The position numbers and the translations under genes are program-made. Source: Zhengitettix transpicula (lineage: Eukaryota; Arthropoda; Insecta; Orthoptera; Tetrigidae). Taken from it: a DNA stretch of 64,000 nucleotides. Below, piece after piece: positions 1-12,246 of the stretch (the stretch's first letter is position 1; each line of letters begins with the position of its first letter). The DNA is taken from assembly GCA_037074705.1 (NCBI GenBank), contig CM073591.1:135105032-135169031 (forward strand), read 5' to 3'. A model generated the notes under the pieces. It was not told the DNA's origin. It searched no databases and was given only the letters and a program-made list of their open reading frames with translations.

Positions 1-2775
1 TTTCAGAAGCATGTGTATTTGAATGAAAGAGACTCAAGTACCATTTTGGTACAAAAATAGTAGAAAACGAGGAAAACAGGAGGTTATTGAAGATATTTCT
101 AATTATAATAAATTTGGGAAGTCTAATATACTGCTCCTGGGAAAATAGAATATCAGAATGGTAAAAAAACTTTAGCGTGCCAACTAAGAATTAAACTGAC
201 AAAACGTTTGTTTAACAACAGCAAAAGGGGGATTATAATTGAATTTTGAGGTTTCCAGACATCGATTAGCCAGCGCGTCATCAAAATTTATAGTACTCAA
301 CATTAAATTGAAATCATGAGTTGCCATAGTTATTAACGTAGATCTGGATTCCTGTGGTTTCATAATGTTGCTTGGTTAGACTCGTAGAGTTCGTTGTAAC
401 AAAAATTACTTTTCAATTGATGAATCAAAATTTAAATGATAAATCTAAAATAGTGAAGTTTCGCATTGTGATTCCAGGCGGTTTTGATTAGAGAATTAGG
501 CGGAAAATCTGTTTAAAGAAAACATCGACAAAATACAAATTTTCGAAATATATAAGAAGTTTCCCTTGACGAATTGCATCATTCGTGTCTAAACTTAAGT
601 GATTACGATCAGCATTTAAAATGACACAATATTCATCATATGGATTGACTGCTGAATATAATTTCACCTATATTGAAAATAATCATTTACTGTCATCAAA
701 TTTATTTACTTTCACTTTTGTTCAGCTTTGAACTTTAGAACTGCAGACACGCCACATTATTCAGGATTCTGTAAGTTATACTAATAGTTAGGCGTTAAAA
801 AGTTGCAAAGTAGGTCGTTAAGTATTATAATATGTAAGAATAAAATATTTAGTGTAACTGTAATGCTTAGAGAAATGAATTGGCTGTTTTTCAGTGATTT
901 TATCAAGTTTCATACCGCGACATTTTTGTATAAATGTATAAATAATTTTTTGTTGTCTTATTCCGATAATTATTTAGCATATAAGTATAATTGGAGCCCG
1001 TACAATCTTAGAAGGTACAGTTAGACATAACTACGTCTAGGTTAGATATAAAATAAAACTGTATATTTATTAATGTAATGAATATAACCAGTTGCCAATA
1101 CATATTAGGCAATGTGATTCTATTAATAAATTTGAAAACACTTAGGTTTTGTGAAAAAGTGAATAATACAGAATTGAGTAGAATTTTTGGCTTAGTAAAT
1201 TTCTTATTATTAATATGTCATTTACATTAATAAAATAGTTGATCACCCGAAGAACATACTCAAGAAATCATAAAACGAATACACATCGTGGACAGTTAAA
1301 AAAACACTCAAAAATAGAACACACGGAAACAATCAATATTTAAAAGGTAAAAATAAAATATTCACGTGAGCGTACTGCGTAATCGAATATCGATTTATTT
1401 TGCTACTTACAGATGCAGATGGACTTAAAACACGCACAAAAATATCGACTGAAACACTCACACCGACCGAAATAAAGTTTTCTTATTGTAAAAAACTTAA
1501 AAACAACTTTAATTTACAGTTTACTCTATCATGTAAAGGTTTTATAACCAATTTCCTCCCGTCCACTAAACACACACCAAATCAGACCAACTAGGTGATT
1601 CGAAGTGTTGGCTAGAAGTAAAGTTAACCTCGTGTTTGTTTCCAGATCTTAATGAAATGCGAACGTGAAAACTCAGTGTGTGTGTGTGGGTGTATTCGGA
1701 AATGCTTTCGTCGAGATTGGATATACCTTGATTGACTCTGTTCATTTTCTTAACAGCATAGCACAGTGGTTCTCCATCAATGGTTGAACTTGTAGCCGAA
1801 CTTCTTTTCTAAAGTACCTGGAACTTTGGGGTTTGTGAAGCTACATAAAAAAGTTACATTCCTAGCACTTTTGAATTACTTTTTAAATTAACTACATTAC
1901 ATGAAATTTAGGAGAAACCCACACTAATAAATTACTGAGTAGATTAAATGTTCAATGTATGAAAGTTTATATTTATCGTCAAGCTTATTGGAAATCGGAA
2001 TAATTTTAAGTTAGTATTAATGTACCTGATTTATTCTATTCATTTCCTTAATAGTGTATCGTCAATTGTGAAAGTTATAAAATAAATAATCCAACTATAT
2101 CCAAGAATATTACCGGCCAATGCCTATATAACTTTGAATTACAGAAAATATGAAAAAACGCGTAGTAAAATTCTTCGTCTGAAGAGAATAAAAAGTCGAG
2201 GCGCTCTTAAACGAATCAAAATAATGAAAGTGAGATTCAGTGCTTCAGAACTGTTCCAACACAGGGTAAATGAAGTACATGTTGGATTTGCCGCAATTCT
2301 TCTGAAACTGAAGAGTAATGTTGATATTAAGTGAATACGGAACAGTTTAGTATCTCAAATTAGTAACAAAATGCTAAAGTCTAATGAGATGTTCAGAATC
2401 TCGCAATTCATATTCCGTCGAAATAGTGTCACAAACCGCTTTTCCATGACTCATTCTATATACAAGTCTTCGTAAAAGTTCAGCTGACTTTATAGAATAG
2501 CCTGAACCATGTAGATTCAAAATTGTATGACTTTACAAATTCTTTGCTCTATACGTATGATACAAAGAGTTTTATTTACTTTTAGAACAGTTTGACCAAC
2601 TCTTTATTTTCTTATTTTATTTCCTGTCTCGTCTACTATAGTTTTAGCGTTCCTAATTTCTTTTTCGTTCACTTCCATTATCACACCACTTCAATTTTCC
2701 TTTACAATCAGACGAGTCGTTCTAATATGAAAAAACGATACTACTTCAACAATTTACCACTCTTATACCACCTAA
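1..2775. other. AT-rich stretch without a recognisable gene
   Basis: I see no conserved protein motif, tRNA or rRNA here. The short open frames at 803-1024, 1400-1594 and 2134-2334 have no recognisable composition and lengths expected by chance. A short TG-rich run lies near 1677-1690. Confidence 0.5.
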
Positions 2776-2776
2776 A

Positions 2777-3125
2777 AATAAAATTGAATGTGTGTGTCTT
2801 TCCAACCGGAAAGAAACGCTGCATTAGTAAGACACGACTACCACCTCCAGGGGTGGGGCTGAACTGGGGTTAAATTTTTCAAACATGCTAGAACGGTCGA
2901 TATTGGCTTCGCATAAAAAATTTTTTGTTGTCAGTAAGATTTATAGTGTTTTTTCCGATATTTTGTGTGTATAATTTCAACCCCATTCGGAATGAGAGGG
3001 GAGCACCGTAATGGTTGTGGGTGGAGTGGCGTTACAAAACAAATAAACGCGAAAAAAATATATATTCGAGTCAAATCCGGTATTATGGAAGTCGCTGAGA
3101 TTAAATACGACAACCCGGTCAACGG
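2777..3125 (-). repeat. Unclassified dispersed repeat (family C), minus-strand copy
   Basis: Read on the minus strand, this segment parallels 52250-52600. Both contain, in the same order, a 'CAGCGAC..CCATAATACCGG' block, a cytosine-rich block with CCACCC, 'GCATGTTTGAAAA', another CACCCC-like block, 'GTGTCTTAC' and a GGAAAG-containing end. Shared order over about 350 bp supports one repeat family rather than chance. The short ORFs called here on both strands are not conserved between the copies, so I do not treat the repeat as coding. The class is unknown; it could be a LINE 3' untranslated end or a SINE-like unit. Confidence 0.55.
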
Positions 3126-3129
3126 GTGG

Positions 3130-5860
3130 ACTATAAATTAAACGGCAATCGAATAAAGTCAGTTTTGTTTCATAGAAGTATTTAATTGAATTTAAACACT
3201 GCCTCTCTGTTAACATGTTTTATTGTGATATAATAATTAATTACAGGATGCTTTGACAACCATTGCGCCATATTCAATCTAAATATTTGGGAAAAGACAG
3301 CTTCATTAATCATCCACATTATAATTGTGCAGTTTATAAAAGCAGAGCACAGTTAATGAGAGAACTGTACTCAGACATGAAAAATCTACAAGATTGTATT
3401 AGATAGACTCTTGTAGTTAAGTTTATAGATTTTTATACGACAGTTAGTATAGTTAAAGACTAGTTTTATTGGTAGTGCTACTGATGCTGTTATGAAAAAA
3501 GTACATAATATAAATATAATTTTCGCCTATCAATGTGTGTGTTTATATAAAATGTATTTAGTTTATAATATATTTACGATGTGTTAGTTTGAAAAGCCAC
3601 TATTTCTGTGGAAAAATTTCTGCAGACTTGACAGTAAACGAAGGTAATTCCGATTTGTGAATTTGTATTGTATTCGAGCCGTATTTGAACGTGAGACAAA
3701 ATTTGAGTGAAGGTTGAAAAGTATGGTGTACATGTGTTTGAATACTGTACCATCGATTCTTTAAACTTCCTAGTTCACTGTTTTGCTGTTACGCAGCAGC
3801 ACACGACACCGCATATGTGCTACCATCTAGCGCCAGAAACTGTAACTTTTAGGACCTTTTATGAATAAAGCAGAAGAACTCAACCAGAAATTTTTTTTTT
3901 TTGCGTCGCGCAAAATGAAACGTTAACTTGAGCGATGCAAATTTACGGTCAGATCTCTGATAATTGAACATCTGTATTGATTTCTATTCAATTTATAGCC
4001 TCACGAATCCAGTGTATTTCCGCAAAGTGTGTGAACATTTCGGCAAGAATAAAAACCTCAGAGGAAATGTGAAATCTGAATTTCCAATTGATTCCATGTA
4101 GAGTATTCACAGATCAGAAGTCACGAAATTTTCTTAATGCCTATGGGTTTAATTTGTTCTTTGCATAACGCATCAGTAAAAAAAGTTTTTCGGTTTCAAA
4201 TGATCGGAAATATATTTTACACCGTCTCTTTATTGTTGACTATGGTATGGATTATCTCTGTCACTCTGTTAATAACTGCAAGGTTGCCCTTGAGTACTGC
4301 GTAAATTAACTAGTTTATCGGTGAGCGTCATCAAGTTTTACGACACCATCAATTAAACAATTGGTAAATGAGATACTTCAAAACGAAATATTACTACAGA
4401 AATACCAACCAGCGAAACATAATTCATATGCTACAAAATTGAAATAATAAACATTTTGTAAGATTGAAATCTAATCGAAATATCTTAGAAATATTTATAC
4501 AGCAACGACTCATAATTGAAGGTTTGTATTTCAGCGGAAAATTTCGTGAATCATTTCCTACTTTCACTGACTGAAATTATTTGCAGATTTCGTATCGTAA
4601 GAGTGTATAAATACTCAGTGTTATTCACGGAATGTAAGTAATGTGAGACCTACAGTTGTTCTTTCACGGAGTATCACTGTACGTCTCAGAAACAAAATAT
4701 TTTTCTACAGCATCGTCGGACACCGTACATTTATTTACATTTCACAACGATTGTGGTTCAGAAGTTGTGGAATATTACCCATAAGAGTGTGTGAAGTTAA
4801 CTATTTCACTGCAGTGTACTGTTCTATGGCTAATATCTTATAGAAAATTTATAAACACGAAATTAGTTTATTATTTCATCGACAACAATTAAAATATATT
4901 ACTTTGCTGAATCGTAACAGACTCATAAGAAAATTAGCATAATAATCATTTGTTAAAACACTTGTTAAATGAATTTAAGAGGACTACAAAATCATTTACA
5001 AGGTTCAGTCGTATAGAACCATTAAGGAAAACTGTCAGTTTAATAAATATCAGCATAAAATATTGAACAGTTGAAATAATAATAGCAAAAAAAATGGATT
5101 GTTTATTCGAGGAGAACAATTTTTAAGCATGCCTTTATCGCAATCCCACATACCTTTTAGTTTATATTTTGGTTATTGTTGATATTTCTATTTTTATTAA
5201 TTTTATTCAGAGCGGAGAAGAGAAATATTTACGGTTGCACTACCGAGTGCACGTCTTTAATCAGAGAAATTATATAAGGCCCATAAATCAAAGTTAGGTA
5301 CACTAGTTTTAAATAGGGACTTATAATTCCATGGAGTATTTTACATGAAAATGTTTTTAGCCCGGCGTTACGCTATCGACGTGACATCTGCCGAGATGTA
5401 CCTGCACCGACGCAATCACTACCGGAGAACAAAGGCTCGTGACAATTTGAATTTAATACGTTAAATTTACTCAATTATAATCTTTACGACAGTATTCCTG
5501 AAGGAAAATTTCGCCGTGTATAAACGTTCCAGTTTGTCCATTCAAAGTATGAATAAACATATTCATGCTCGAACTCAATTAATGAATTCAATATCTTTCA
5601 CTATTCTTGTAATTTATGGTTACGTATAATGTTCCAGCAAAGAATCAGGAATCTGAGCTTTAAAGGGAAACTATCATCATTATTCAGATCTTCGATCTTA
5701 CTGGACGTGACTGTGTAGCTTCACAACCATCAACGTTTTTCTTGGGTGGTCACAGTGAGAATGTTATTGAAAAAAATTGAGGATTTGTTACTGCCTGGAT
5801 AATGGAGTCAATGAATGATTCTAAATGTCTAGGATATTTCAAAGAAAATAATAAGGATAT
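3130..5860. other. AT-rich stretch without a recognisable gene
   Basis: No supported feature. The 66-codon frame at 4643-4843 has no recognisable motif. The patch at about 5360-5450 is less AT-rich than its surroundings but has no extended open frame that I recognise. Confidence 0.45.
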
Positions 5861-5862
5861 TC

Positions 5863-5939
5863 GCAATAAATGAAGTTGGAATATTGTGAATGAAAAATAA
5901 AAATAGAGAACGGGATGGTCAGAAAGGGGTATAATAAAC
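5863..5939 (+). repeat. 77-bp direct repeat, left copy
   Basis: This segment matches 7173-7249 without gaps at about 63 of 77 positions (about 82%, counted by eye), including an identical block 'AATGAAAAATAAAAATA'. The copies are in the same orientation with 1,233 bp between them. Neither matches another repeat in the window. They could be the ends of an old element, or a dispersed repeat caught twice. Confidence 0.6.
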
Positions 5940-7172
5940 TCTTTAATTATTGTTCAACTTTCTGTGTCAAGGTTCAATTCATTTTAATATGTATTGTAAT
6001 AGATAATAAAAAAGATTTATTTAAAATAAATTCTTAAACAAAAAAAATAATTAAAATTTGAATGATAGTTAGCCACAAGTTGAAGAAGCCATTTATGTAA
6101 TGATTAATAAATCTTTAATTAAAAAAATAATATAACAAAAAAATAATGAAAAATTATTGTTGAGAATTACACATTATATGCCCTGCTTTACACGCCAAAT
6201 TCCGTCAATTTAACAAACAAATATCTCAATACAATAAACTAAAATATTAACAATCCAAACTCATTGAAGTTAACGGAATACAATATTAAATACAAAAGTA
6301 AAAGGAAACGATTGAAAAGAAAAACGCGAACGAAATCTGACTATACCCTTTAATTATCGTTTACAGTCTTTGATATTTGTTTTGTACTCACGACCGTGCT
6401 TCTGGTACCAGTTCGAACTCTTGCAGCTTGAAGTCAACACCCACTAAACAGGCCATTATACACTGATTCTACTCATTATATTTTGGACATACGGTATTTG
6501 CTCTGGATCTCTGCTATAATGGAACCTGGATCATCTCACTTTCAGCCAGTTGCTTCAAAGTCTCTCTATGCGCAAATTAGTTGTTTGTGAAGCAAAACTT
6601 CTACTTCCGAACTGCGATTTTATAAGTCTCTGCGTCAAAACTGTTTACTTGCAATTTATGTAAACTATTATATCTCGCTGTTGGACTTCCTAGATAGCCC
6701 TATTCATAATTCTGGATCCGCAGACTTTTACTGTTTCTATTTCTCTATGTGGACCGAACTGCTATGTCCCAGTTCTCGACGTAGAATTTTCAGTTTCTCT
6801 TCTCGCCGCTGATTTTTCTCTTTCGCGTCTTGCCGCTGACTGATTCCTCTAGTCGCGCGGTCTCCATTCTCCCATTGTTAACAAAGAAAGACCCGCTGCG
6901 ATTATTGTCTTTAAGAACTCGTACCGCCAACAATTATATTATATTAAAAACAATCAATAGCCTGTTTAATTATATATATATATATAGCAGGTTATGCGTA
7001 TTAGATAAATAAACTGTCTCCTTTAATAAATTAATTGTTCACGAATCGCAATCACCAAAATAACTAACTAAAATAAAGATGAAACAACAACAAACCCAAA
7101 GATATAACGCCTACTTATTATTATTATTATGAACTAATAAATGTAATAAGTTTATTATATTCTCTTATATTT
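5940..7172. other. Interval between the 77-bp direct repeats
   Basis: A 1,233-bp AT-rich interval. It holds runs of AAT/TTA (around 7120), a short TA run near 6968-6986 and a pyrimidine-rich part at about 6740-6850. No transposase, RT or RNA gene is visible. Whether it is the body of a mobile element cannot be decided from one copy. Confidence 0.4.
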
Positions 7173-7249
7173 GCATCAAATGAAGTTCGTATATTATCAA
7201 TGAAAAATAAAAATACAGAACTGGATGGTCTGAAGGGGGTAACAGTAAG
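7173..7249 (+). repeat. 77-bp direct repeat, right copy
   Basis: Right partner of 5863-5939, same orientation, about 82% identical by eye. Confidence 0.6.
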
Positions 7250-7789
7250 TTACAGTAACATACAACCGTGAAGGGTCACGTCGTGCCACTGTGTTTCGTG
7301 TCCGAGCGCCGCCATCACGTTTTTTTTAATAACTAGGTTCTCCACACTCGTATGAATTAATTTACAAATGGCGGAATGTGAACTCCACTTTCAAGCCTCG
7401 GCCCCGAGATGAGTCTGGTCTAAAATATCTGTTCCACCGCAAAATATGAGTTTGGTGAACGTTCATCGCCCCGCGTTATCTGGATATTGATAGCGAGAAT
7501 TACAACAGCGCGTATATTCCTCCCAGTCGCCTAATTTCGAGGCCACTGTGATACAGGAAGTTATCGAAACAGGACAAATAGATCATTATCGAATTCGTTT
7601 CGCGGATGTTTGTAATAATTTCGTTAATTAATCGTAGGTTAATACCAGGTGTATAAGCTTAAATACGCTGTTTGTTCATAGATAGCATTAACGATCATAC
7701 TAAGCGAATATGGACATGACACACTTTTTTTATGAGTTTGTCATCTGTTAATAGTTGGTACACATCATTAGAAATTTAATACAACAAGA
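7250..7789. other. Less AT-rich stretch without a recognisable gene
   Basis: The part at about 7260-7570 is richer in G+C than its surroundings and contains CCGCCATC and GGCCCCGAG-like patches. I found no long open frame and no similarity to the repeats elsewhere. The last part, about 7690-7789, could include the 5' end of the mariner that follows, but I could not match terminal inverted repeats. Confidence 0.35.
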
Positions 7790-8730
7790 TACAATTTTCC
7801 TTTGTTAATAATGATTTTCTGTTTTAATTTGAAGAAATCGGCTGCCGAATCGCATCAAATGCTTGTGGAGCTCTATGGCGACAATGCTTTATCGGAAACA
7901 ACATACAGAACTTGGTTTCGTCGGTTCAAAGACGGAAATTTTGACCTGAGCGACAAGAAGCGCGAAAATCGGCCTAGGAACGTTGAGGACCATGAACTAC
8001 AGGCTCTTTTGGACGAGGACAATACCTAATCGCAGCAAATGCTTGCCGAACAATTGGGTATTACGCAACCAGCCATTTCCATGCGCAACGTGCAACGGAA
8101 AAAGTCCAAAGGATCGGAAAATGGGTGCCGCGTGGATTGAACGATAGGCAGACGGAGCGTCGCCGTAATATATGCGAAATCTTGCTCGCCAGGCAAAAAA
8201 GAAAGTCGTTCCTGAATTGGATTGAGTCTGGCGATATAAATTGGATATATTTCGAGAATCCTAAACGCAAGAAATAGATGGTTGATCCCGGTCAACCATC
8301 AACACCTTCCGGAAGACGATGCTGTGCATTTGGTGGGATCTGCAGGTTATCGATGACTATGAACTGTTGAAACCGCTATCACCAACAACAACCGTTCAAA
8401 TTGCACCGTGCTCTGCGTGTAAGAAGGTCTGATTATCAGCAAAGACATGATAAGATGATTTTCTTCTACGACAACGCACCATCGCATTGTTCCAAACTAC
8501 TCGGAGGCACTCAATTTGGAGGTGCTATCCCGTGCCGCTTATTCACCAAACCTGGCCCCTTCCGACTACCACCTGTTTTCGTCGATGATCCACACCACGA
8601 GCTGAACAGCATTTGTATTCTTACAAAAACGTCCAAAGAGAATAACATTTTATGGCGCGGTATTCTCGAATTGCCCGAGAGATGGGGAAAATATGTAGCT
8701 AGAGAGGGCCAGTTCTTCGAATATTTTTTT
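7790..8730 (+). mobile_element. Broken mariner (DD34D) transposon, first type
   Basis: A decayed mariner whose transposase signatures lie in order over about 0.93 kb but in several frames. The N-terminal helix-turn-helix resembles the mauritiana/cecropia-type mariners and differs in sequence from the two elements at 36.7 and 45.5 kb. I could not find a convincing pair of terminal inverted repeats, so the boundaries given are those of the coding remnant, and the true ends may lie up to about 150 bp further out. With stops and frameshifts throughout, it cannot make transposase; it may still have ends that another transposase could use, but this is not visible. Confidence 0.8.
7802..8727 (+). 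pseudogene. Mariner transposase pseudogene
   Basis: In intact mariners the product cuts and pastes the element at TA sites. The first frame (7802-8029) begins with the typical HTH region, with 'KKSAAESHQMLVELYGD' then 'TYRTWFRRFKDGNFD', and ends at a TAA where the family normally continues. The next conserved block, 'QLGITQPAIS', follows at once at about 8055-8085. Catalytic region: an 'SGD' at about 8228 stands for the first Asp, 'FYDNAPSH' at about 8464-8487 has the second Asp, and 'LAPSDYHLF' at about 8550-8576 in another frame has the third. 'RWGKYVAREGQFFE' at about 8680-8720 is the usual C-terminus. There are at least two stops and two frameshifts. The three acidic positions are still visible, so decay is mainly by frameshift. 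Confidence 0.85.
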
Positions 8731-8829
8731 TTGCATTCTATAAAGAAACATGTGTTTTTATGCCTAGAAACAGTGGATCCTGGTATATTGTTTTACATTG
8801 ATGCCACTCTTTTCTATAATCAGGCTTGA

Positions 8830-10570
8830 CTCGAGCCAAGAATGCAACAAGCAGCGTCCTTTAACTTTTATGGAGATAAGTGAGACAGAATGTTTTAATA
8901 CTTTATCCTTTCTAAATAATTGATTCAGTACTGGAACAAATGGTTATTCACGGCCAACGTCTGAAACATTCCGTATATTTCTCCTTATGTTTCCGTGAAC
9001 TTGTCATTAACTTATAATAATAAATTCAAAAAGACGACTGTTATTTCATTATTATGATTTATGAATCCCTGTGGTATTATACGAAATTTCTAATACTTGC
9101 ACGTGTATCGAGGTCAGAGTTTATAAAATGTGAAGTTTCCACTTAACCGATGAGTGGCTGAAAGCAGCTGGACAATGACATATAGTTTTAATGCCCTGCG
9201 CCAAGGACCGTTCACTGTTTGCTATTCCTGTCCGGCGATGTCCGTTGTAATAATGCAGGGCCAGTCACGCCTTCCGCAACCCTGCCCCTGCGGAAATGGC
9301 CTCCCCCGCAGCCTGCCTTCACTCTATCCTAAAAAGAGCAATTAACGTAAATATTTCAAGGAGAGGCGTAGATTACCACAGCCGGTAGTTATAGTAAACA
9401 GATAACCATATTTTACTTCGCCCCGGAATAACGAATTTGGGGCTATCTTTGTAACGCAGAACGTTCGTTGGACAATCGAATCAGAGTTTCAGTAGTTTCG
9501 AGTTACAGCAATTACAAGGAGAGATTTGAATTAGACTACAGTATTGATTGCTTCATTTCCATGATTTTAACCCTTAACGACTTTACCAAAATTCATGCTG
9601 CGCACTTCCTTAATTATATTTTAAGAAAAAAACAAATTTAAATTATTTTCGAAAAAATTTTAGAAATGCGAAAACTAAAATATTATCATTATTAATGGCC
9701 ATATAAGTAAGACAAATAATGTTTAACGAAAAATTACAATTTTTTCATAAAAAAACGTATCCTTTTTCATGCAATGAAAATAAATAGTAATAGAGATTAA
9801 AATTATTTGATAAATTATCTAAATTTTGATAATGTGAGGCTGTATAAAATTAAAATTGTATTTTTCTTGGTTCCATATTTAATTTTCAAGTATTTTATAT
9901 TTGGATGTTCTACATAAACAATTTTAAATATAGTTTTAACGTCCTCCAAACTATTTATTGTAATTACCTGTCCTAATTTTATGACGAAACGTCGCAATTG
10001 ATTTAACAACTGTTTGGGTGAAGAAATTGTAATTAACATTAAAGCTTATTTTTCTAACTTATATGGCAGATAATAATTACGCAATATTTTAAGAATGTCA
10101 ATTTTAATTTAAATGAAATATTAAATATTACGAAGTGAGAGGGAAGGAAAATATAATAAAATTCAAACACTTATTTACATTAGACGTGCCTCCCTGTTGT
10201 CGAAGGGATATTAACTACATGAAAATACATGAGTATGTGCTTATATTACAAAGTGTTGTCCATTGCAGTTCATTGTAGTCAATAACGCTAAATGTTTAGG
10301 CTTCCCTATAACCACCAACGTTGTCCTGAAATTTCGAGACTATGTTGTATTTCGACATTTGGGAAAATAAAATATGGAAACTCATTGAAATCCGTACTGC
10401 GTTCTTGAATTTATCGAACTGGCTGAAAAGCGTACAATTTAGCGTATTATTTATATAAATATTACCTTTCAGCAGGGAGGTATGGAATTATTTCAATATA
10501 CACAAAGCCAAAGAGTAACTCTCAATAATTAGTTTTGTCAAGTGACCAAGTGCAGTTGTGCCGCTCTAGG
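8830..10570. other. AT-rich stretch without a recognisable gene
   Basis: No supported gene. A G+C-richer island at about 9190-9330 contains a 63-codon frame (9154-9345) without recognisable motifs. The remainder, especially 9590-10130, is extremely AT-rich. Confidence 0.45.
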
Positions 10571-10571
10571 G

Positions 10572-10650
10572 TCTTTTTCGCACCTGACGAAAGGAACAAG
10601 GATCCCAGAAACGTTGTGTGGTATTTATATTATCACTTTTTTTTGGTCTG
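10572..10650 (+). repeat. Hammerhead-like short repeat, copy 1
   Basis: Contains CTGACGA (10583-10589), a short hairpin (GGA..TCC) and GAAAC (10609-10613), followed by a tail 'GTTGTGTGGTATTTATATTA' shared with 15588-15660 and partly with 63840-63910. The order CUGANGA, hairpin, GAAA is the catalytic core layout of a hammerhead ribozyme. Stem I and a clear cleavage triplet are not evident, so this is a motif match and not proof of a ribozyme. Confidence 0.5.
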
Positions 10651-10659
10651 AAATGGCTA

Positions 10660-11215
10660 TCTTTACTATTCATAACTTTCAATCAGACGCAAATTTTTTC
10701 ATTACTACCAAAAACAGACTCAAGAAATGATTACATTCTTCTACAAGTATTCATCATAACCTCAATGCACCATAATCAAAATAGTATTTCGTATTATAAT
10801 GGTCTACATAATGACATAACAAAATTTCTGCGTCAATATAATATTTTCATTATTTACAAAAGTTCTAACTATTTGGCATGTTAAGTTAAGAATGGTAAGT
10901 TCCCCTTGATTCCCGAGGACACTCATTTCGTTGTGCACAAACATAATGCAATGATTGCAGCGCTGTGCATATTGGTCAAACTAAAATTTTTTAAAGTCGA
11001 GAATAAATGAACATTGAGCGAACTGTAAATTACCCACCAATGAGCTCTCAGTTATTTCAAAACATATTTATTTAAAAAATCGTAAATTCATCCCGACGGA
11101 TGTCAGGATCCTTGACGTTGGAACTAGCTATTTTTCCAGACTGATATCTGAAATGATCAATATTAGAATTAATAAGAATAAATATAATAAAGAGCGTAAG
11201 TTTTCCTGACGTATA
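10660..11215. other. AT-rich stretch without a recognisable gene
   Basis: No supported feature between the motif at 10.58 kb and the PLE remnant. The 88-codon frame at 10618-10884 has low-complexity composition and is not recognisable. Confidence 0.4.
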
Positions 11216-11217
11216 TT

Positions 11218-11315
11218 CTGTATAAACAGTTCTCGGGTTTCCGGTCGGGTAACGTGATTTGAGTACAACGTTTCAATGGCTGACACCGCCATCTTCCTCA
11301 GGTGAACTGTTGTCA
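11218..11315 (-). repeat. Inverted pLTR-like terminus with hammerhead-like core (left)
   Basis: On the minus strand it reads CTGAGGA (11301-11295), a hairpin with 5-bp arms ATGGC/GCCAT and a 7-nt loop, then GAAAC (11274-11270). An 8-bp outer helix is also available, AACAGTTC with GAACTGTT (11304-11311 against 11225-11232). It is the inverted partner of 12247-12346. The pairing immediately next to the core (stem I proximal) is not clear, so activity is uncertain. Confidence 0.6.
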
Positions 11316-11319
11316 AGAT

Positions 11320-11470
11320 TCGGGAACAACAATACTGGGCTCTGCTATCCATCTCTGGGAAGCGGTTGCCATCAGGACTTCCAATTGCCAACTGTTTAAC
11401 AAGGACTCGGTTTTAAACTTGAGCAAGGCTTGGAATCCTATCCTACGAAGAATGCGTGAAACCCGGGTGG
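11320..11470 (+). pseudogene. Penelope-like ORF, C-terminal fragment
   Basis: The frame gives 'LWEAVAIRTSNCQLFNKDS' followed by 'LNLSKAWNPILRRMRE'. As I remember the family, insect PLE proteins end with a block of the form E-A-x-E-I ... N-F-N-R-D/E ... L-S-x-x-W-x-P-x-L, downstream of GIY-YIG. Only this C-terminal block is present. The upstream RT and GIY-YIG parts are missing because the inverted terminus begins immediately to the left. After about codon 55 the frame runs on in G+C-rich DNA with no family resemblance, so the open reading beyond 11470 is probably accidental. Confidence 0.55.
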
Positions 11471-11704
11471 GTAAGAAGGCACCGGCCGGAGCCACCAATC
11501 AGGATGGAGAAGACGCACGAGCAACGAGCAACGAAACTCTCGCAGGCGATGCGCTTGCATGTATTCCCAACACACCGGTCGGTCCGTATTGTTGACAGAA
11601 TTGCTCCCAGCCGTGATGCAGCCTGTGGTGGAAGGGGCCGGACCAATCGCTATTACTTACGGACCAGATCTGAAAACTCCTGATTGGTTTGACGGAGTAT
11701 ATAA

Positions 11705-12232
11705 CACACGCTTCCCGAAGGGCTGTTCTCTCGTCGGCAGAACCTCGTAGGAGAGACAGGAACGGACTACCTTTGGGGATGCCTTTTTCCTCTCTCCGTT
11801 TTTCAACTAAGGTTACCACAAGCCGAAGCACCTCGGCCTGTTTTGAGAGGTGTATGTTCCGGGGTCACAGACCTTGGGCATACCGTAAGAGTTGTTCGCT
11901 GTTCCCATTGGAACAGTCGGCCAGCTGCCTCCTAAACTGGTCGAGGTAGGGAAAATGGAATGCTGCGTCTCCACAGCGTCTCCTGCTATCGGAAGGGCGT
12001 GGGTTAAGTACCCAATGCCCGACCTACCTGATGCAGTTTTTTCTGGGGTTTTCCCTGCATTACTTTTAGGCGAATGCCGGATAGGATCCTTAAACTATAG
12101 CCCGGGGGCCCTAGTTAACCCTTGGCTACCTTCCTCTACTCTTCCGCATCCCCCATTTCAAATCCATTCCGATGCTATTAAAGGGGAGTTGCCATTATGT
12201 GGATTACCCTCATGTAGCCTGTTACCCTAAAA
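11705..12232 (+). mobile_element. R516 retroposon, copy 1 (near full length)
   Basis: Matches the complete copy at 32686-33201 (minus) along its length. Shared landmarks in order are 'CTTTGGGGATGCC', 'GAGGTGTATGTTCCGGGGTC', 'CTTGGGCATACCGTAAGAG', 'CAGTCGGCCAGCTGCCTCC', 'CCGCTATCGGAAGGGCGTGG', 'AGCCCGGGGGCCCTAGTTAA' and the 3' end 'TGTAGCCTGTTACCCTAAAA'. It has an A-rich 3' end. It lies inside the PLE remnant, between the coding fragment and the right terminus, so it inserted later. I could not define its target duplication. The overlapping ORFs on both strands are products of its higher G+C content, and no protein family is recognised. Confidence 0.8.
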
Positions 12233-12246
12233 AAATCAAAAAAATC

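Noticed and set aside
7690..7800. Terminal inverted repeat for the first mariner
   Set aside because: No match to any sequence just after the transposase end at about 8730-8830 was convincing.
11499..11831. 110-codon minus-strand frame and overlapping plus-strand frames
   Set aside because: They lie in the G+C-rich untranslated part of the PLE remnant and in R516. Frames are open on both strands and are not kept in other copies.
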